Below are positions 36,690 through 43,993 of a stretch of 64,000 nt of DNA, one piece after another; the stretch's first letter is position 1, and each line of letters begins with the position of its first letter. This stretch comes from a virus. Position numbers and translations under genes: made by a program. The notes under the pieces are model-generated. The model made no database searches. It worked only from the letters and a program-made list of their open reading frames with translations, and was not told where the DNA came from. The stretch spans positions 124,001 to 188,000 of the IMG/VR virus record IMGVR_UViG_3300032265_002598, one strand, 5' to 3'.

Positions 36690-36907
36690 TTCTTATCTCT
36701 CCATGGAAGAGGTATAATATTATCAATAGTATCTACAACTCTTTTTAAGGGTCGTGGTCTATTGGGTTTAACTGGAGAGTCTGGATTAACTTTGGGTTTT
36801 GGTCCAAACTTTTCTTGAGCTTTGGTAAATAAATTCACCAGAGTTTCAATAACGCCAATGATCATGTTAATAACAGCGCGAAGTTCTAATCTTTCTCTTA
36901 GGTTCAT
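36686..36907 (-). CDS. Small amphipathic protein with proline-rich tail
   Basis: A 73-residue protein: an N-terminal helix LRAVINMIIGVIETLVNLFT (near 8-27) is amphipathic or membrane-peripheral, followed by a Lys/Pro-rich stretch PKPKVNPDSPVKPNRPRPL. No family recognised. First gene after a strong copy of the late-promoter-like motif; it overlaps the exported zinc protein. Confidence 0.65.
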   Translation of the reverse strand: MNLRERLELRAVINMIIGVIETLVNLFTKAQEKFGPKPKVNPDSPVKPNRPRPLKRVVDTIDNIIPLPWRDKK

Positions 36908-36935
36908 AAAATATTCCTAGAAATTTAGATATATA

Positions 36936-36950
36936 AATTATATACACCTA
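36936..36950 (-). promoter_or_regulatory. Late-promoter-like motif
   Basis: Minus strand TAGGTGTATATAATT, 29 bases before the ATG at 36907. Nearly identical sequence occurs at the same distance from ATG at 39816-39829, and a variant at 40817-40834. No TTGACA-like -35 is present, so an alternative sigma factor, such as the one at 43367-43948, is a candidate reader. Confidence 0.6.
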
Positions 36951-36986
36951 ATAGAGATGATGGTTTAAAATAGCTAATTGCGAATT

Positions 36987-37913
36987 TTAGAGATAGTCTT
37001 CAAATCCATAGCTTGGTAGCTTTTGGAGAGGAAAACCGTCAAAACTGCTAAATGTATATGATCCATTCATGGCGAGCATACCAGCAGCCACATCAGCATG
37101 AATTAAAAATGAACCATCTGGAATTGGACCCCATTCGGGATGTCCTCCGTCGTTCCACTTACCCCAGCTATTTTGGACTAAAAAGGCTGGCTCACTGCCA
37201 GTATCATCACACGCTATCCAAGCCATACAATGTCCCCAACTACCAGATTGTTTAGCAAATCCCTTTTTATCTCTTGTATTACTAAAACCATAATTAGAAC
37301 ATACTGCTACTCCATAACCATTAGATAGAGCATCACGAGCCTCTTCTACTGTTCTGATTAATGAAGCAGTCTTAATCTGATGATCATTAGCTAAATCTAA
37401 TACTTTATCTGGAAGTCCTCTACCTCCCCAGCCAGCACCTAGATTACCATTATATTTACTGAAGTCAGCAATGCCTGGATAATTCTTTCTAAGAACTATT
37501 CCACCAATTTTACTAACAAACTCAGCAGCCCTAGCGCAACTCATGCCTTCACCAGAGAATCCTCTAGCACCATAAATAGCTTCTGTGGCTCCCTTGGTTA
37601 CCCAATCTTCTCTTTCATTATTTACATCTATTTCAACTGCTCGGGTAACATCACAAGCATTTCGTGTTCCATGACTAACACAATCTCCGACAGTTTGTCG
37701 TTCATTATAAGGATTCTTCTCAAATCTCAACACACTCTTGTATGGTGTTGAAAGTTTTCCTTTACCAGAATTCTTAATTTTTTTACTAGCATCACCAAAC
37801 AATGGATATTTTGCATTCTCCATAAAATGGTCGTATACGTGTTGCTCCCATATGCAACCACTAAATCCTTGACGATAGTTATCGTAAAGTTCTTTTGGAG
37901 AATAACGTGGCAT
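36987..37913 (-). CDS. Papain-like cysteine protease (C1-like)
   Basis: A 308-residue protease with an intact papain triad: nucleophile Cys in QTVGDCVSHGTRNACD near residue 78, His in GSWGHCMAWIACDD, Asn in LVQNSWGKWNDGGHPEWG. No signal peptide is present, so action inside the cell, in the virion, or after lysis is possible; cleavage of structural proteins or cell-wall peptide is inference. I chose the ATG at 37913 overlapping the upstream stop (TAATG); nine further residues upstream are unlikely. A longer paralog lacking the Cys lies at 31984-33567. Confidence 0.88.
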   Translation of the reverse strand: MPRYSPKELYDNYRQGFSGCIWEQHVYDHFMENAKYPLFGDASKKIKNSGKGKLSTPYKSVLRFEKNPYNERQTVGDCVSHGTRNACDVTRAVEIDVNNEREDWVTKGATEAIYGARGFSGEGMSCARAAEFVSKIGGIVLRKNYPGIADFSKYNGNLGAGWGGRGLPDKVLDLANDHQIKTASLIRTVEEARDALSNGYGVAVCSNYGFSNTRDKKGFAKQSGSWGHCMAWIACDDTGSEPAFLVQNSWGKWNDGGHPEWGPIPDGSFLIHADVAAGMLAMNGSYTFSSFDGFPLQKLPSYGFEDYL

Positions 37914-38404
37914 TATTTTGACCCTTCGTTGCAAGCCCAAGCTAAAGCATTAAGACCTTCTACAGCTTTAACTCTTAGCTCTTTGGATAAAAGAATTTGA
38001 TCATCACCAATAGAAGCAACTACTACTTCTTTTGCTTCTTTAGCTAGATTTGGATATTTACCTTTCATATCCAATCTGAGCATAATACCAGCTAGACTAT
38101 TAGCTTGACGAATTTCTTCAGTACTTTTAATTACTTCGTCTTCACCGTCAAGTTCAACTAGCTTTGCTAAATCAATATATAAATCTCTTAGCTTCCTAGC
38201 TTCTGACTTGATACCAGCTTCTTTTAGAACTATTACAACATCATCAGTTTCTTTTTTTACAGCTTCATCTGTTGGTACTGATAATTCAAGAACATCTACT
38301 ACAGCTGGTCTAGGCTTAAACATATCAGAAAACTCTGGCTTAAGTAGACCTACTAAAATGAGTAAACCACCTAGTACTAATAATACTTTTTTATCCATGC
38401 TCAT
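37913..38404 (-). CDS. Membrane-anchored helical protein
   Basis: A 163-residue protein with an N-terminal membrane anchor (VLLVLGGLLILVGLL, near 7-21), then a charged helical domain with no Cys in the first part (VPTDEAVKKETDDVVIVLKE). The C-terminus ends AWACNEGSK. No family recognised. It belongs to a run of four small anchored proteins next to the papain-like gene, possibly a lysis or virion-membrane module. Confidence 0.66.
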   Translation of the reverse strand: MSMDKKVLLVLGGLLILVGLLKPEFSDMFKPRPAVVDVLELSVPTDEAVKKETDDVVIVLKEAGIKSEARKLRDLYIDLAKLVELDGEDEVIKSTEEIRQANSLAGIMLRLDMKGKYPNLAKEAKEVVVASIGDDQILLSKELRVKAVEGLNALAWACNEGSK

Positions 38405-38790
38405 GATACTTTATCCTCTTTTTTGCAAACATTGGGACTTAGGAAAGGAAACATTTGGTCAGCAACCTTAACTGCTTCGCCGCAACCGCTTTGAACAGCC
38501 AAATCTCTGGTTTGCTTCCATGATACAACTAGCTTAAAAAAAGTATCATCTGGTTGATTAGCTACTAACTTTGGAACAACAACAGCATCAACTGATGGTA
38601 CAACAATTGGTACAACAGAAGAAGGGGTGGAGCCTTTCATTTTAGCTAATAGACCACCCAAGAATGTTTGTATGGGACTCAACTTATCCTTAAATAAAAC
38701 CCATAGTACAAGACCAGCACCAGCATAAAGAGCCAAATCCATTGTGCTCAAACGACTACTAAACTCTTGGAAACTTTCTGTGAAATTCAT
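38401..38790 (-). CDS. Small membrane-anchored protein
   Basis: A 129-residue protein with one hydrophobic stretch (DLALYAGAGLVLWVLFKDKL, near 18-37), then a Ser/Val/Pro-rich linker (VVPIVVPSVDAVVVPKL) and a helical C-terminus with two Cys. Unknown function. Overlaps its downstream neighbour by four bases. Confidence 0.65.
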   Translation of the reverse strand: MNFTESFQEFSSRLSTMDLALYAGAGLVLWVLFKDKLSPIQTFLGGLLAKMKGSTPSSVVPIVVPSVDAVVVPKLVANQPDDTFFKLVVSWKQTRDLAVQSGCGEAVKVADQMFPFLSPNVCKKEDKVS

Positions 38791-38805
38791 TGGAATCTCT
38801 CTTTC

Positions 38806-39234
38806 TCATTTATCTGAAACTTTAGGGGTATTATCGACTGTATTATCAACTGTTGGACTACTGAAAACACCAGTATTTTTAAAGGTAGTAACCATAGCAT
38901 CTATAGAAGCGCCAACCAAAATCATTAACAGCTGTTTAACGTACCTTTGTATAATAGGTTGTAGCAAGTGTGGTAGAAAGGGAAATTCAACTACTAAAAA
39001 AACCTGATCATAAAAACTAGAAACAGCATTCATAGCTATCTCTTTTTTATCAGATCCTTTTAATTCTGGATGACTTACTTGAATTTGTTGAATTATATCT
39101 GCTAAAGCTAACTGTAATAAATTCCATGCTTGAGGAATAGCTACTGATTCTGTTTGTTTTAAAACAGACTTAGCGGCTTCTATTAGATTATTGATCTTTA
39201 ATAATGCTACTTGATTCGTTACTAGATTTGACAT
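38806..39234 (-). CDS. Unknown protein with hydrophobic helix
   Basis: A 142-residue mostly helical protein. A hydrophobic run (FLVVEFPFLPHLLQPI and QLLMILVGASIDAMVTTF, near 80-120) may associate with membrane. The C-terminus (TPKVSDK) is polar. The start overlaps the upstream two-TM gene by 47 bases, so one of the two starts may be misjudged. Confidence 0.6.
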   Translation of the reverse strand: MSNLVTNQVALLKINNLIEAAKSVLKQTESVAIPQAWNLLQLALADIIQQIQVSHPELKGSDKKEIAMNAVSSFYDQVFLVVEFPFLPHLLQPIIQRYVKQLLMILVGASIDAMVTTFKNTGVFSSPTVDNTVDNTPKVSDK

Positions 39235-39541
39235 TGGTTTTTCCTGTTTTTTTGGGTTTTTTCTTTTTTCTGTAATTACTTCTATTTGCTATTTTTCTTT
39301 CTTCTGGATTAGCTGTGTTCCACCAAGTTTTTTTCAATTCTGCTCTACTTGATACATACTTAAATAGAACTGTTAATTGTCCTATAATAAGTATTGTAGC
39401 TTCTAGACCTCTACTTGTTTCTTGAATCAAATCTTCTTTCTGACTATTCTCTCCAATGATTCCCATTAAATATAGTCCACTAAAAACAAAGCTGACCATA
39501 GTGAACCAAAATTCGCTAGTTCTATAGCCGGGTTTGACCAT
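39188..39541 (-). CDS. Holin-like two-TM protein
   Basis: A 117-residue protein with two membrane segments (FWFTMVSFVFSGLYLMGIIG near 11-30 and ATILIIGQLTVLFKYV near 49-64) and a strongly basic tail (RKKKKPKKTGKT). This layout, short N-terminus, two TM, charged tail, fits phage holins. Position next to other small anchored proteins supports a lysis role, but no partner endolysin is proven nearby. Confidence 0.62.
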   Translation of the reverse strand: MVKPGYRTSEFWFTMVSFVFSGLYLMGIIGENSQKEDLIQETSRGLEATILIIGQLTVLFKYVSSRAELKKTWWNTANPEERKIANRSNYRKKKKPKKTGKTNVKSSNESSSIIKDQ

Positions 39542-39577
39542 GAATGTTAAACTCCCATTTTAAATTACCAAAAAATA

Positions 39578-39787
39578 TCATGTGCCGCTAGGTAATACTT
39601 TAACAAATATACCATTATAGAACTTATTGCCATATTTATTGTAGATGGTACTGATTGCTGGTGTGTTCTTGACGTAATTATTATTTGTTGAATATTTACC
39701 AGTAAATGTTGTTGATACGACTGCTGTGCCATTTTTAACCACATTACCACTGATTGCAGCTTGAACGTCTGTGTATGGTCTAGCCAT
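39578..39787 (-). CDS. Small unknown, possibly structural, protein
   Basis: A 69-residue polar protein (MARPYTDVQAAISGNVVKNG, then TFTGKYSTNNNYVKN) with beta-strand pattern and no Cys. A second open frame in the same interval is a shadow. It starts 29 bases after a strong late-promoter-like motif, so it is probably a real, well-expressed virion or assembly gene. Confidence 0.62.
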   Translation of the reverse strand: MARPYTDVQAAISGNVVKNGTAVVSTTFTGKYSTNNNYVKNTPAISTIYNKYGNKFYNGIFVKVLPSGT

Positions 39788-39815
39788 TGTTTGATTCTCC
39801 AGAATAAGGGGTTGT

Positions 39816-39830
39816 AATTATATACACTAT
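39816..39830 (-). promoter_or_regulatory. Late-promoter-like motif
   Basis: Minus strand ATAGTGTATATAATT, ending 29 bases before the ATG at 39787 and overlapping the stop codon of the upstream gene. Matches the copy at 36936 in both sequence (GTGTATATAATT) and spacing. Confidence 0.6.
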
Positions 39831-40144
39831 TTTTCGATGCGGTCTTCTAGAGCCTCTAGAGTTTTACCAAGTGTTGCTATTTGAATTTTTAATTCTGTCA
39901 TAACTTCAGTGTTTCTTTGTAAAGCATTAGCGAAAGCTGCTTGAGTTTCTTTATTAGTATTTAATCTTTCCATAATAAATTGACGATCATGTACATATGG
40001 AGATTGTGTTTCAATCATTACTAATACTTCTGATTTAGTAGTCATATTTCTTCCTATAGCTACCCAAAATCCTACCATTGTGACAATAATGCCAATAGCT
40101 GTTGTAGCAATATTTTCCCAAAAATGAATAATTGTTTCGCTCAT
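39827..40144 (-). CDS. Membrane-anchored coiled-coil protein
   Basis: A 105-residue protein: one TM segment (ATTAIGIIVTMVGFWVAIG near 13-31), then a helical coiled-coil segment ending LGKTLEALEDRIEK. Topology resembles small phage holin/spanin-type or host DUF1515-like proteins (TM then 'NV..L'). Function unknown. It is separated from the downstream-motif gene by the motif itself. Confidence 0.65.
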   Translation of the reverse strand: MSETIIHFWENIATTAIGIIVTMVGFWVAIGRNMTTKSEVLVMIETQSPYVHDRQFIMERLNTNKETQAAFANALQRNTEVMTELKIQIATLGKTLEALEDRIEK

Positions 40145-40170
40145 CGGATTTACTTTCTAAATAATAACTA

Positions 40171-40203
40171 AAAGCCAACGACACTCAAGGCATCGCTGGC
40201 TTT
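40171..40203 (-). terminator. Rho-independent terminator after the 184-residue gene
   Basis: On the minus strand AAAGCCAGCGA and TCGTTGGCTTT form an 11-bp stem with one G-T pair and an 11-base loop, followed by TAGTTATTATTT. It lies 30 bases after the stop of the probable structural protein. Confidence 0.8.
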
Positions 40204-40232
40204 AGTTGTATAGTAAAATTGATTAGTTATAC

Positions 40233-40787
40233 TCAGCCAGTCTTAGCCTTGTAATCATTATTAATAACTGGTACTACACCGCCAAGCTTGTAAGTAAGTT
40301 GACCAGGAGCAGAACGAGTTGGATTTGCAGCACTATCTGTTGCTAATGTATCAACAGCTACAACAGGATAGCCAGCATCAAATGTGCCTGTGTAACGATT
40401 GTATTTATTAGCTCTAATAGCTGTTGTAAATCTACGAGTTCTAAGAACTTCAAGCTTATTTATACTACGAGTAATACCTGGAACATTAGCACCACTAAGC
40501 AATGAAGTATTAGCAACACCAGCCAAATCTGATGTGGCTCTCATGGCAACACCATTTTTATCATTAAAAGCAAAAGTGCCAGCACTTAGAGCTTTATCAG
40601 CCCAACTATTATCAAGAACTGTTGAAGCAAATACTGTTGTGTTATATCTACTAACGCCTACGTTTGTGAGCTTACCAGAAGTAACTGAGCCACCACGAGC
40701 TACTGTGCCTCTGTTATTAACTGAGCCACTGGACTTTACGTTTGGGGGTACTGTATAATCAGAACCAGATGTTTTTGCTATAGCCAT
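40233..40787 (-). CDS. Probable abundant structural protein
   Basis: A 184-residue protein rich in Gly, Ala, Thr, Ser and Val with no Cys (VARGGSVTSGKLTNVGVSRY, then LAGVANTSLLSGANVPGIT). Composition and monocistronic layout (late-promoter-like motif 30 bases before the ATG, strong terminator after the stop) fit a highly expressed virion protein such as a capsid decoration or tail protein. No sequence family recognised. Confidence 0.65.
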   Translation of the reverse strand: MAIAKTSGSDYTVPPNVKSSGSVNNRGTVARGGSVTSGKLTNVGVSRYNTTVFASTVLDNSWADKALSAGTFAFNDKNGVAMRATSDLAGVANTSLLSGANVPGITRSINKLEVLRTRRFTTAIRANKYNRYTGTFDAGYPVVAVDTLATDSAANPTRSAPGQLTYKLGGVVPVINNDYKAKTG

Positions 40788-40816
40788 TTTATTCTCCCAT
40801 GGTTGACGGAAATGCT

Positions 40817-40834
40817 AATTATACTATACCCTAA
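40817..40834 (-). promoter_or_regulatory. Late-promoter-like motif (variant)
   Basis: Minus strand TTAGGGTATAGTATAATT, 30 bases before the ATG at 40787. It resembles GTGTATATAATT with one to two substitutions and one inserted base, at the same distance as the two best copies. Confidence 0.5.
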
Positions 40835-40837
40835 ACC

Positions 40838-41494
40838 CTAAGAACTTTGGTTATTTTTGGATAATAATTCTAACCCATTAATAGAATTGACCTTAATACC
40901 ATATAATTTAGTTCGATTGATATTATTAATTTGGCTAATATTCCAAACATTACCATTACAAATAATATTAATGGGTACTTTTTTATTGATTAGAGCTGCT
41001 GCTAAGATATTATCATTGATATCATCAAGAAGATATCCAGAAGATGGATATATAGTATTGATACCAAAATCCATTAAAATTTGAGAAACTTTATATAGAA
41101 GCTCATAAGAGAAAACTCTATATTCTAAAGTATATCTTAATTCAACAGATGATTTATTACAAAGTTCTAAATTGGTTTTGATATCTTCCCTAAACTTGTC
41201 ATATTTTCTGTTACAGAAATGTGAGGGTTGGGCGACTATATTGACTATGTGAGTTCCAGCTTTGATAGCTGCTTCTATTGCAATTCCTCTACTTTTTGTA
41301 TCTAAAATACCAAGAGGATAATCGATAGGAGTAGAAATTAAAGTATCTGTTTGAGCAATAATATTCTTTGCTATCTTGATATGATTGAGAAATACTGAAA
41401 TTGTAGATGGACTATAGTGAATAGCTGATTGAAGACTTTTTTTTAATTCTTCATCAGATAAAGAAATATCATAATTAGAATATTCTATGATCAT
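40838..41494 (-). CDS. DeoC-like (aldolase-fold) protein without catalytic residues
   Basis: A 218-residue protein with the layout of deoxyribose-phosphate aldolase: TISVFLNHIKIAKNII, DYPLGILDTKSRGIAIEAAI (matching 'gfPlG...t..K..ea...'), YDKFREDIKTNLELC, and LMDFGINTIYPSSGYLLDD where DeoC has the 'i..KTSTGf' Schiff-base Lys. Lys is Tyr here, the later catalytic Lys (KxSGG) reads CNGNV, and the Asp of 'eiDmV' is lost. It may be a binding or regulatory version. Overlaps the ClpP-like gene by four bases. Confidence 0.62.
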   Translation of the reverse strand: MIIEYSNYDISLSDEELKKSLQSAIHYSPSTISVFLNHIKIAKNIIAQTDTLISTPIDYPLGILDTKSRGIAIEAAIKAGTHIVNIVAQPSHFCNRKYDKFREDIKTNLELCNKSSVELRYTLEYRVFSYELLYKVSQILMDFGINTIYPSSGYLLDDINDNILAAALINKKVPINIICNGNVWNISQINNINRTKLYGIKVNSINGLELLSKNNQSS

Positions 41495-42171
41495 TTTTTT
41501 GCTTTATATGTTTTAAGTAGTTCAATACTAGGGTATTTCTTACTACCTAATACACCGTCAGCAAACCCATATTCTACAGCTTCATTCGATGTTAAAATCC
41601 AATCACACTTATTTGCTAATTGTGAAGTGATGTGTTTTCTGGCCATCATTTTCTTCCAATTTTTTTGTTTAGCTAGTTCACTTTCCATACATCTATCGGT
41701 AAAAATTTCAATCATCTTATCACATTCTTGTTCATTCCATTTAATAGAACTAGCAGCAGCCTTGGAGTGTTCGCTATCCATACTGAATGATCCATAGTGA
41801 ATAAGCATGGTAGCATTAGGAGTCAGAATCCTTAGTGGTGCAGCTTGAAAAATTACGCTGCTTGATGATTCTACTTTAGCATAAGCCAGAATAATAATTC
41901 TTGATTTTGAAAATCGTATGGTATCATAAATACCTAAACAATCTTGCCACTCTCCACCCGGCAAGTGCATATGAACTAAAATAGGTTCACTAGATAGAGT
42001 GTTTAGATATCTAATATTTTTTTCAAATATGACCGCTGACCTATAATCAACCCCTCCCTCATCTGCACCATCTATGTGGGAGTGTAAGTATACTTCTCTA
42101 TTTTTGATGTCTATATTAAAATTATGAATTTCATTAAGTTCACTATCATTATTTGGTGAATTGACTACCAT
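41491..42171 (-). CDS. ClpP-like serine protease (S14), candidate prohead protease
   Basis: A 226-residue ClpP/crotonase-fold protease. HLPGGEWQDCLGIYDTIRFS matches the 'sPGG....a..iyd.i' motif; VESSSSVIFQAAP holds the nucleophile Ser in place of AASMG, and TPNATMLIHYGSF the catalytic His. EAVEYGFADGVLG is the C-terminal signature. Phage ClpP-like proteins often mature capsids or degrade scaffolds; that role is inference. Its nucleophile loop is unusually Ser-rich. Confidence 0.82.
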   Translation of the reverse strand: MVVNSPNNDSELNEIHNFNIDIKNREVYLHSHIDGADEGGVDYRSAVIFEKNIRYLNTLSSEPILVHMHLPGGEWQDCLGIYDTIRFSKSRIIILAYAKVESSSSVIFQAAPLRILTPNATMLIHYGSFSMDSEHSKAAASSIKWNEQECDKMIEIFTDRCMESELAKQKNWKKMMARKHITSQLANKCDWILTSNEAVEYGFADGVLGSKKYPSIELLKTYKAKK

Positions 42172-42172
42172 A

Positions 42173-42601
42173 TTAATTACCTAGGTATTCATATATCTGA
42201 TCATTAATTTCTTTCATTACTCTAGCATCATCAAAAACTTTTCCTATAGATATTCTAAATCGATATCTAGTAAAAATATCAAGAGTTTCTACTCCATCTA
42301 TTTGATCTATAATATTTACTATCTGATTATTAATATTAAAGTTTGTATGACCAACCCAAAAATTAAAGATTTTACCAGACGCAGTATTTTCTGTATAAGG
42401 AATTAATCCCATTGGAGTAGCAATTGCTCTTAATGGTTGTTTGACATTTTGCATTTCATCAACATATTCACCATCAAGATCTTCTTCCTTATCATAATGG
42501 TCATCGTCCAACTTGTCATGCTCTATAGCATCATCCTCACCAAATGGATCGAACCATTTTTGCCATACTATTAAATTAGCTGTCCCATAAATATTTCTCA
42601 T
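42173..42601 (-). CDS. Conserved phage protein of unknown function
   Basis: A 142-residue protein. The first half is acidic (DDAIEHDKLDDDHYDKEEDL); the second half holds FNFWVGHTNFNINNQIVNII followed by GVETLDIFTRYRFRISIGK, a pattern I recognise from other phage proteins of unknown role. It follows the ClpP-like gene by one base. Confidence 0.65.
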   Translation of the reverse strand: MRNIYGTANLIVWQKWFDPFGEDDAIEHDKLDDDHYDKEEDLDGEYVDEMQNVKQPLRAIATPMGLIPYTENTASGKIFNFWVGHTNFNINNQIVNIIDQIDGVETLDIFTRYRFRISIGKVFDDARVMKEINDQIYEYLGN

Positions 42602-42617
42602 TAATTATATCCATTCC

Positions 42618-43034
42618 TTACTTAGTATAGTTTTTAAATACACTAGAAGGCTTAATTACTGGGCCATAAGAACTATTAAATAGGCCTTTTTTCTTTAGCT
42701 CTATCCATGCCTCTAACACTTTTTCCACAAAAAATGAGTCTGAAACATTATTTTGATCAGCAATAGATGTTAGACTACTAACAATATCTTCTCTAAGAGA
42801 ACCATTTTCTAAAATAAACATTAAAGCTCCATATTGATTAGCTATATTAGTAATCATTATTTCATCAAGTTTATCTAAATCTGGCCAATAACAAACAATA
42901 TTAACCGTATTATCAAAATTTAATTCAAAGTTGACACTGCATAAAAAATCTCTTTTCTCTCCATTAGTTTGAGGGACAATTATTATAGGTTTTGGATAAA
43001 TTTTTTCTAATAAATTTTTCCACCACTTAAACAT
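42618..43034 (-). CDS. Unknown protein
   Basis: A 138-residue protein starting MFKWWKNLLEKIYPKPIIIV with a basic aromatic N-terminus, then a beta-rich middle (CSVNFELNFDNTVNIVCYW) and helical C-terminus. No family recognised. It overlaps the upstream 115-residue gene by eight bases between the sigma factor and the ClpP-like gene. Confidence 0.6.
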   Translation of the reverse strand: MFKWWKNLLEKIYPKPIIIVPQTNGEKRDFLCSVNFELNFDNTVNIVCYWPDLDKLDEIMITNIANQYGALMFILENGSLREDIVSSLTSIADQNNVSDSFFVEKVLEAWIELKKKGLFNSSYGPVIKPSSVFKNYTK

Positions 43035-43374
43035 ATAATAAACACTTTCTAGATATAGGATCTATAAGAGCTAGATTTAAATTGACATAATAACCAGAGT
43101 TAAGTTCTGTCTCAGGAGGAATCGAACAGGCAAAAAAGATATTGATATGATTGTCTTTTTTTAGAACATCAACTAACATAATTTTAACAGAATCGTATTT
43201 TAGAGCTACATACTTTTCAAAAACCCTTGCTGCCGCATAACGAATAGAGTCATCTTCTTGCTCTAGTTCTAATACTAGAGGGACATAAATTTCTGGATGT
43301 GAGGAAACAACACATCTTTCATTTTTATTTAAATCAAAAGATGAAACAAAAATACTTGTTGTTACTTTAAACAT
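43027..43374 (-). CDS. Unknown beta-rich protein
   Basis: A 115-residue beta-rich protein (VTTSIFVSSFDLNKNERCVV, then FACSIPPETELNSGYYVNLN) with no motif recognised. Overlaps the sigma-factor stop by eight bases, so both are co-transcribed. Confidence 0.6.
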   Translation of the reverse strand: MFKVTTSIFVSSFDLNKNERCVVSSHPEIYVPLVLELEQEDDSIRYAAARVFEKYVALKYDSVKIMLVDVLKKDNHINIFFACSIPPETELNSGYYVNLNLALIDPISRKCLLYV

Positions 43375-43948
43375 AAGCTCTAATCTTTGCTAAACCCTTT
43401 TGGATATTTTGTCGGACTGCTTCTCTAGTTACTCCAAATTCTTTACCTATTTCAGATAAAGTTTTCTCTTCAAAATAATACTGTTTGATTTGATCTTTTT
43501 GTTTATCTGATATGATTCCAGAAGAGAGGATATTTTCAATATTCTTTTTCAGGGATTCTTCGTATTCATTATTTTCAACAACTATGTAGGGATCATATTC
43601 CTCTTTGTCTGGGATATTATCAGCAAAAGAAACATCATTTTCATTAATGTTATTTAGTGAATAATGAGTATTCTGCTTACGATACTTATTTGACAAATAT
43701 GTTTTAATAGCCCAAATACCACATTGATTCCTATAAGAATATTTGGTTTTTGATTTTCCATTAAATCCAGAACGATCCTTGTCCCATCTCCAATCACCTA
43801 TCATAATAGCAGAAGCGATATCAGCAATAGCATCTTCATTCGATAATAGCTCTTGTCTTAATGCTGAATAAAAAGTGGGCGCAAACTTAGATATAATCTT
43901 CTTGGCTAGGGTAATATATGTAGGCAGACTATCAAACTCTTTTTCCAT
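43367..43948 (-). CDS. RNA polymerase sigma-factor-like protein
   Basis: A 193-residue sigma-like factor. The C-terminal region 4 helix-turn-helix is EKTLSEIGKEFGVTREAVRQ followed by NIQKGLAKIR (near 158-187), which would bind a -35 or act with a co-activator. The N-terminal part (IADIASAIMIGDWRWDKDR, SYRNQCGIWAIKTYL) resembles region 2 (RNA polymerase and -10 binding). It could direct RNA polymerase to phage late promoters, possibly the GTGTATATAATT motif. Confidence 0.87.
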   Translation of the reverse strand: MEKEFDSLPTYITLAKKIISKFAPTFYSALRQELLSNEDAIADIASAIMIGDWRWDKDRSGFNGKSKTKYSYRNQCGIWAIKTYLSNKYRKQNTHYSLNNINENDVSFADNIPDKEEYDPYIVVENNEYEESLKKNIENILSSGIISDKQKDQIKQYYFEEKTLSEIGKEFGVTREAVRQNIQKGLAKIRAYV

Positions 43949-43993
43949 TATTTATTTCCTTTAAGTTAGATTCCTAATGTCCGAACTATTTAC

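Noticed and set aside
39565-39750. Alternative minus-strand frame overlapping the 69-residue gene; also 44023-44382, 60034-60234 and 62389-62778
   Set aside because: They overlap better supported frames with ribosome sites or family motifs; no independent support.
42545-42565. T-loop-like GGTTCGA at 42550 and near 7951
   Set aside because: No acceptor stem or T stem pairs; both are inside well-supported coding sequence.
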